DNA of 64,000 nt from Leifsonia sp. Leaf264 (GTDB taxonomy: Bacteria > Actinomycetota > Actinomycetes > Actinomycetales > Microbacteriaceae), in NCBI RefSeq assembly GCF_001422325.1, contig NZ_LMMR01000006.1, forward strand, positions 62,001-126,000. Direction: 5' to 3'. Every line of letters starts with the position of its first letter. The first letter of the stretch is position 1. Below are positions 60,761-64,000 of the stretch, piece after piece. The notes below the pieces were generated by a model. The model was not told where the DNA came from, made no database searches, and worked only from the letters and a program-made list of their open reading frames with translations. The position numbers and the translations under genes are program-made.

Positions 60761-60781
60761 CACGCAAGGGCGGGGGAGCTC

Positions 60782-62275
60782 ATGACCATCGAGAACGAGA
60801 CTGGGGCGCAGCCCACGGATGCGCGTTTCGCCGCGCTCCCCTGTCGTCCCGGCAAGATCATCGCGGTGCACCTGAGCTACGTCTCACGTGCAGAACAGCG
60901 CGACCGGCGCCCGTCCGCCCCGTCCTACTTCTTCAAGCCCTCGAGCTCGGTCGCTGCGTCGGGCGGCACGGTGGAACGCCCCGTCGGCACCGAGCTGCTC
61001 GCCTTCGAAGGGGAGATCGCGCTCATCATCGGCACGGCCGCCCGCCATGTCGGCCAGGAAGCCGCGTGGAGCCACGTCGGCTGGGTCACCGCCTCGAACG
61101 ACCTCGGGCTCTACGACCTGCGCGCGAACGACAAGGGCTCCAACGTCCGGTCGAAGGGCGGCGACGGGTTCACCCCGATCGGCCCGAGGCTGATCGACGC
61201 CCGGACCGTGGATCCGTCAGCGCTGCGCCTGCGCACCTGGGTCAACGACGAACTCGTGCAGGACGACACGACGGCGGAGCTCCTGTTCCCGCTCGCCCAG
61301 ATCGTCGCCGACCTGTCGCAGCACTTCACCCTGGAGCGGGGGGACGTCATCCTCACCGGAACGCCGGCGGGTTCATCGGTCATCGTCCCCGGCGACGTCG
61401 TGGAGGTCGAGGTCGACTCCCCGAATTCCGGCGCGTCCTCCGGACGACTGACCACGACCGTGACCCAGGCGGCGCAGCCGGCCTTCGACGGCTCCCTCGG
61501 CTCGCTTCCGGCCGTCGACGACACCCAGCGCGAGGAGGCGTGGGGGTCGCGAGAACGTGCCGGGCTTCCGGATGCCGCCGTGAGACTCGCTCCGACCCTG
61601 CGAGCGAAGCTCGAGAGGGCACCGGTGGCCGGACTCTCCCAGCAGCTGCGCAAGCGCGGCCTGAACAACGTGACGATCGACGGCGTGCGCCCTCTGCACC
61701 CGAGGGTGAAGCTCATCGGGACGGCGAAGACCCTGAGGTTCGTCCCCAACCGGGAGGACCTCTTCCTGTCGCACGGCGGTGGGTACAACGCCCAGAAGCG
61801 TGCCTTCGACGCTCTCGCGGAGGGCGAGGTCATCGTCATCGAGGCCCGGGGAGAGTCGGGATCGGGAACCCTCGGCGACATCCTCGCACTGCGCGCTCAG
61901 GCGCAGGCAGCGGCCGGAATCGTCACCGACGGCGGCATCCGGGATGCCGACGCCATCGCCGCGGTCGGCATCCCCGTCTATTCCGCCGGCGCCCACCCCG
62001 CCGTCCTGGGGCGCAAGCACGTCCCGTGGGACGTCGACGTCACGATCGCCTGCGGGGGCACCACGGTCCAGCCCGGCGACATCATCGTCGGCGACGCCGA
62101 TGGCGTGATCGTCATCCCTCCGGGCATCGCCGAGGAGGTCGCCGACGCCGCACTGGCGCAGGAGGACGAGGACGCCTGGATCGCCGCCCGGGTCGCCGAG
62201 GGCAACCCTGTCGACGGCCTGTTCCCGCTCAACGCCGACTGGCGCGCCCGCTACGAATCCGAGACGGGGGCGTGA
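60782..62275 (+). CDS. FAH-RraA fusion enzyme
   Basis: A 497-residue two-domain protein. Residues about 20-235 are a fumarylacetoacetate-hydrolase (FAH) domain: FEGEIALIIGTAAR, VTASNDLGLYDLRANDKGSN and LTGTPAGSSVIVPGDVVEVEV, including acidic metal ligands. Residues about 285-470 are an RraA-like domain (ALGDILALRAQAQAAAGIV as TLGDILALRAQAQAAAG then DGGIRDADAI and HVPWDVDVTIACGG) of the 4-hydroxy-4-methyl-2-oxoglutarate aldolase type. In catabolic pathways FAH enzymes act on ring-cleavage products and RraA-type aldolases cut the resulting hydroxy-oxo-acids, so fusion could channel two steps. GGGGGAG precedes the ATG at 60782. The regulator gene starts within its stop codon. Confidence 0.85.
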   Translation: MTIENETGAQPTDARFAALPCRPGKIIAVHLSYVSRAEQRDRRPSAPSYFFKPSSSVAASGGTVERPVGTELLAFEGEIALIIGTAARHVGQEAAWSHVGWVTASNDLGLYDLRANDKGSNVRSKGGDGFTPIGPRLIDARTVDPSALRLRTWVNDELVQDDTTAELLFPLAQIVADLSQHFTLERGDVILTGTPAGSSVIVPGDVVEVEVDSPNSGASSGRLTTTVTQAAQPAFDGSLGSLPAVDDTQREEAWGSRERAGLPDAAVRLAPTLRAKLERAPVAGLSQQLRKRGLNNVTIDGVRPLHPRVKLIGTAKTLRFVPNREDLFLSHGGGYNAQKRAFDALAEGEVIVIEARGESGSGTLGDILALRAQAQAAAGIVTDGGIRDADAIAAVGIPVYSAGAHPAVLGRKHVPWDVDVTIACGGTTVQPGDIIVGDADGVIVIPPGIAEEVADAALAQEDEDAWIAARVAEGNPVDGLFPLNADWRARYESETGA

Positions 62276-62958
62276 TGACCGACGCCACATCCCTCAGCAA
62301 GTCGCAGCTCGCCTACCGGTGGGTTCGCGAGCGCATCACCAACCACGAGTTCACTCCCGGATACCGCCTGGTCCTCGGAACGATCGCGGGCGAGCTGAAC
62401 ATGAGTGTCGTCCCGGTCCGGGAGGCGATCCGTCAACTCGAGGCTGAAGGCCTCGTGACGTTCGAGCGCAATGTGGGCGCCCACGTCTCGATGGTCGACG
62501 ACACCCAGTACCGATTCAGCATGCAGGCGCTCAGCATCCTCGAGGGCACGGCGACCGCACTGGCCGCGCGTCGGCTGACCGCTGACGACGTGCGTCAGGC
62601 GCGACAGATCAACGAGCTCATGATCGGACGACTCGACGAGTTCGAGCCACGGGCGTTCACCGCGCTCAACCAGCAGTTCCATTCCGTCCTGTTCGCCAAG
62701 TGCGCCAATCCGCGGATGCTCGAACTCGTGGAGTCGGAGTGGGCGCGCCTCGGTCACCTACGTGACTCGACGTTCACCTTCGTGCCCGGCCGAGCACAGG
62801 AGTCGGTGCGCGAGCACGAGAACATCCTCGTGCTGATCGAGACGGGCGCTCCGCTCGGCGAGATCGAGAAGATGGCTCGCCGACACCGGTCCGCGACGCT
62901 GGACGCCTACATGATCCATGAGCACCCTGACGAGGCCCTCGGCCTCCCGGCCTTCTGA
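62275..62958 (+). CDS. GntR/FCD-type transcriptional regulator
   Basis: A 227-residue regulator. The winged HTH is SQLAYRWVRERITNHEFTPG then IAGELNMSVVPVREAIRQLE, and the C-terminal FCD domain (residues about 85-215) has conserved metal-type residues around NQQFHSVLFAKCANPR and the HRSATLDAYM helix. FCD-type GntR proteins sense acids of catabolic pathways. Its ATG overlaps the fusion enzyme stop by one base (TGATG), so the pair is coupled. It is the likely regulator of this cluster. Confidence 0.92.
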   Translation: MTDATSLSKSQLAYRWVRERITNHEFTPGYRLVLGTIAGELNMSVVPVREAIRQLEAEGLVTFERNVGAHVSMVDDTQYRFSMQALSILEGTATALAARRLTADDVRQARQINELMIGRLDEFEPRAFTALNQQFHSVLFAKCANPRMLELVESEWARLGHLRDSTFTFVPGRAQESVREHENILVLIETGAPLGEIEKMARRHRSATLDAYMIHEHPDEALGLPAF

Positions 62959-62977
62959 CCCTTCCATTGGAGATCCC

Positions 62978-64000
62978 ATGACCGAGACAAGCCCTGCTCT
63001 CGACCAGCGCCATGTGCCGGCCGACCTGCCCTCGCGCATCCAGCACTACATCGACGGAGAGTTCGTCGACTCGATCGACGGCGACACCTTCGACGTTCTC
63101 GAGCCCGTCTCGAACGAGGTGTACGTCACCGCCGCTGCCGGCAAGAAGGCCGACATCGACCTCGCCGTCGCCGCAGCGACCCGGGCATTCAGGGAGGGCC
63201 CGTGGCCACGGATGCTGCCGCGCGAGCGATCTCGGATCCTGCATCGCATCGCCGACCTCGTCGAGCTGCGCGATGCGAGGCTGGCCGAGCTCGAATCCTT
63301 CGACTCGGGTCTGCCGATCACGCAGGCTCTCGGCCAGGCACGCCGCGCAGCGGAGAACTTCCGGTTCTTCGCCGATCTGATCGTCGCGCAGGCGGACGAC
63401 ACCTTCAAGGTTCCGGGCCGCCAGATCAACTACGTCAATCGCAAGCCGATCGGCGTCGCCGGGCTCATCACGCCGTGGAACACGCCCTTCATGCTGGAGT
63501 CGTGGAAGCTGGGTCCCGCCCTGGCCAGCGGCAACACCGTCGTCCTGAAGCCCGCCGAGTTCACCCCGTTGTCGGCATCCCTGTGGGCCGGCATCTTCGA
63601 GGAGGCCGGCCTGCCGAAGGGAGTCTTCAATCTCGTCAACGGTCTCGGCGAGGAGGCCGGCGACGCCCTCGTGAAGCACCCCGACGTACCGCTCATCTCC
63701 TTCACGGGCGAGAGCCGAACCGGCCAGATCATCTTCGGCAACGCCGCGCCGTTCCTCAAGGGCCTCTCCATGGAACTCGGCGGGAAGAGCCCCGCGGTCG
63801 TCTTCGCCGACGCCGACCTGGAGGCTGCAGTGGACGCGACGATCTTCGGCGTCTTCTCCCTCAACGGCGAGCGCTGCACCGCCGGATCCCGCATCCTGGT
63901 CCAGCGTGACGTCTACGACGAGTTCGTCGAGCGCTATGCGGCACAGGCGAAGCGTGTGAAGGTCGGCTACCCCCACGACCCTGCGACGGAGGTCGGGGCG
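62978..64000 (+). CDS. Aldehyde dehydrogenase (partial, 341 codons)
   Basis: The N-terminal two thirds of an ALDH, cut by the window end. The catalytic residues are Cys300 in LNGERCTAGSR and Glu266 in MELGGKSPAV. Cofactor-binding motifs are NTVVLKPAEFTP and FTGESRTGQ. The N-terminus (IQHYIDGEFVDS) and IAGLITPWNTPFMLESWK-like region recall the HpaE (5-carboxymethyl-2-hydroxymuconate semialdehyde dehydrogenase) group, which fits the FAH partner in ring-cleavage pathways, although betaine or other semialdehydes are possible. GGAG lies 6 nt upstream of the ATG, which starts 19 bp after the regulator gene. Confidence 0.9.
   Translation, partial: MTETSPALDQRHVPADLPSRIQHYIDGEFVDSIDGDTFDVLEPVSNEVYVTAAAGKKADIDLAVAAATRAFREGPWPRMLPRERSRILHRIADLVELRDARLAELESFDSGLPITQALGQARRAAENFRFFADLIVAQADDTFKVPGRQINYVNRKPIGVAGLITPWNTPFMLESWKLGPALASGNTVVLKPAEFTPLSASLWAGIFEEAGLPKGVFNLVNGLGEEAGDALVKHPDVPLISFTGESRTGQIIFGNAAPFLKGLSMELGGKSPAVVFADADLEAAVDATIFGVFSLNGERCTAGSRILVQRDVYDEFVERYAAQAKRVKVGYPHDPATEVGA

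Noticed and set aside
60719-60781. Earlier in-frame start for the FAH-RraA fusion
   Set aside because: The extra residues overlap the putative operator and promoter, and GGGGGAG lies directly before the ATG at 60782.

Overview
The window is high-GC DNA from an actinobacterium, most likely a member of the Microbacteriaceae. The evidence is the GC-rich third codon positions, an rpoB-rpoC pair of actinobacterial size, several actinobacterial DUF families (DUF5997, DUF6458, DUF4916, DUF1684), and many genes that start 6-7 nt after a TANNNT hexamer, as leaderless actinobacterial transcripts do. The family placement is an inference. I saw no rRNA, tRNA, CRISPR array, insertion sequence or prophage.

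Layout. (1) 1-1.9 kb holds the edge of an unknown gene and two minus-strand membrane proteins. (2) 1.9-14.1 kb is a minus-strand type IV pilus operon: pilB, pilT, pilC, pilA, two more prepilins, a PilX-like protein with a long beta-helix-like repeat region, pilD, pilM, pilN and pilO. No secretin or PilP is present, as expected for a single-membrane cell. (3) 14.4-17.2 kb has three plus-strand genes: an acetylxylan-esterase-like hydrolase, an N-acetylglucosamine-kinase-like ATPase and an esterase. (4) 17.3-24.8 kb is rpoB-rpoC on the minus strand, both starting with TTG, with a near-consensus promoter lying back to back with one on the other strand. (5) 25-34 kb has two tandem spermidine-synthase-like paralogs, the pxpABC 5-oxoprolinase operon, a PQQ-type sugar dehydrogenase lipoprotein, and small genes (SprT-like, CGNR zinc finger, ComB-like, SRPBCC, EVE domain, DUF1684). 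(6) 34-43 kb has a 559-bp structured intergenic region, a DEAD-box RNA helicase, a GNAT acetyltransferase, a nucleoside hydrolase, a Pro/Glu-rich membrane protein, a NUDIX-like protein, a carboxylesterase, DUF5997, a LysR-domain protein lacking its HTH, a glutamine amidotransferase and a cold-shock protein. (7) 43-47.5 kb has a large secreted repeat protein, two tiny membrane proteins, a MarR regulator and a Ser/Thr kinase. (8) 47.5-50.7 kb is a molybdate operon: a regulator with HTH and TOBE domains, then modA, modB and modC. (9) 50.8-55.4 kb has a DUF7144-like membrane protein, a MalT/LuxR-type regulator, a carboxymuconolactone-decarboxylase-like protein, a SHOCT-domain membrane protein and a membrane-anchored collagen-like protein. 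(10) 55.5-64 kb looks like an aromatic-acid catabolic island: a ThDP decarboxylase-like enzyme, an FAD aromatic hydroxylase, an MHS-type transporter, an FAH-RraA fusion enzyme, a GntR/FCD regulator and an aldehyde dehydrogenase cut off by the window end.

How the genes work together. The pilus genes are tightly packed (four-base ATGA overlaps at pilM-pilN-pilO) and form one assembly machine with extension (PilB) and retraction (PilT) motors. The mod genes form a regulated uptake operon. In the last region the hydroxylase and transporter diverge from the fusion enzyme, regulator and dehydrogenase around one AT-rich inverted repeat, suggesting that one substrate-responsive GntR repressor controls both arms.

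No wholly unprecedented system is evident. The most promising leads are the FAH-RraA fusion and its putative operator, the pilus operon's beta-helix-like minor pilin and the perfect palindrome at the pilA start, the palindromic operator at the molybdate regulator, and the structured region upstream of the RNA helicase.
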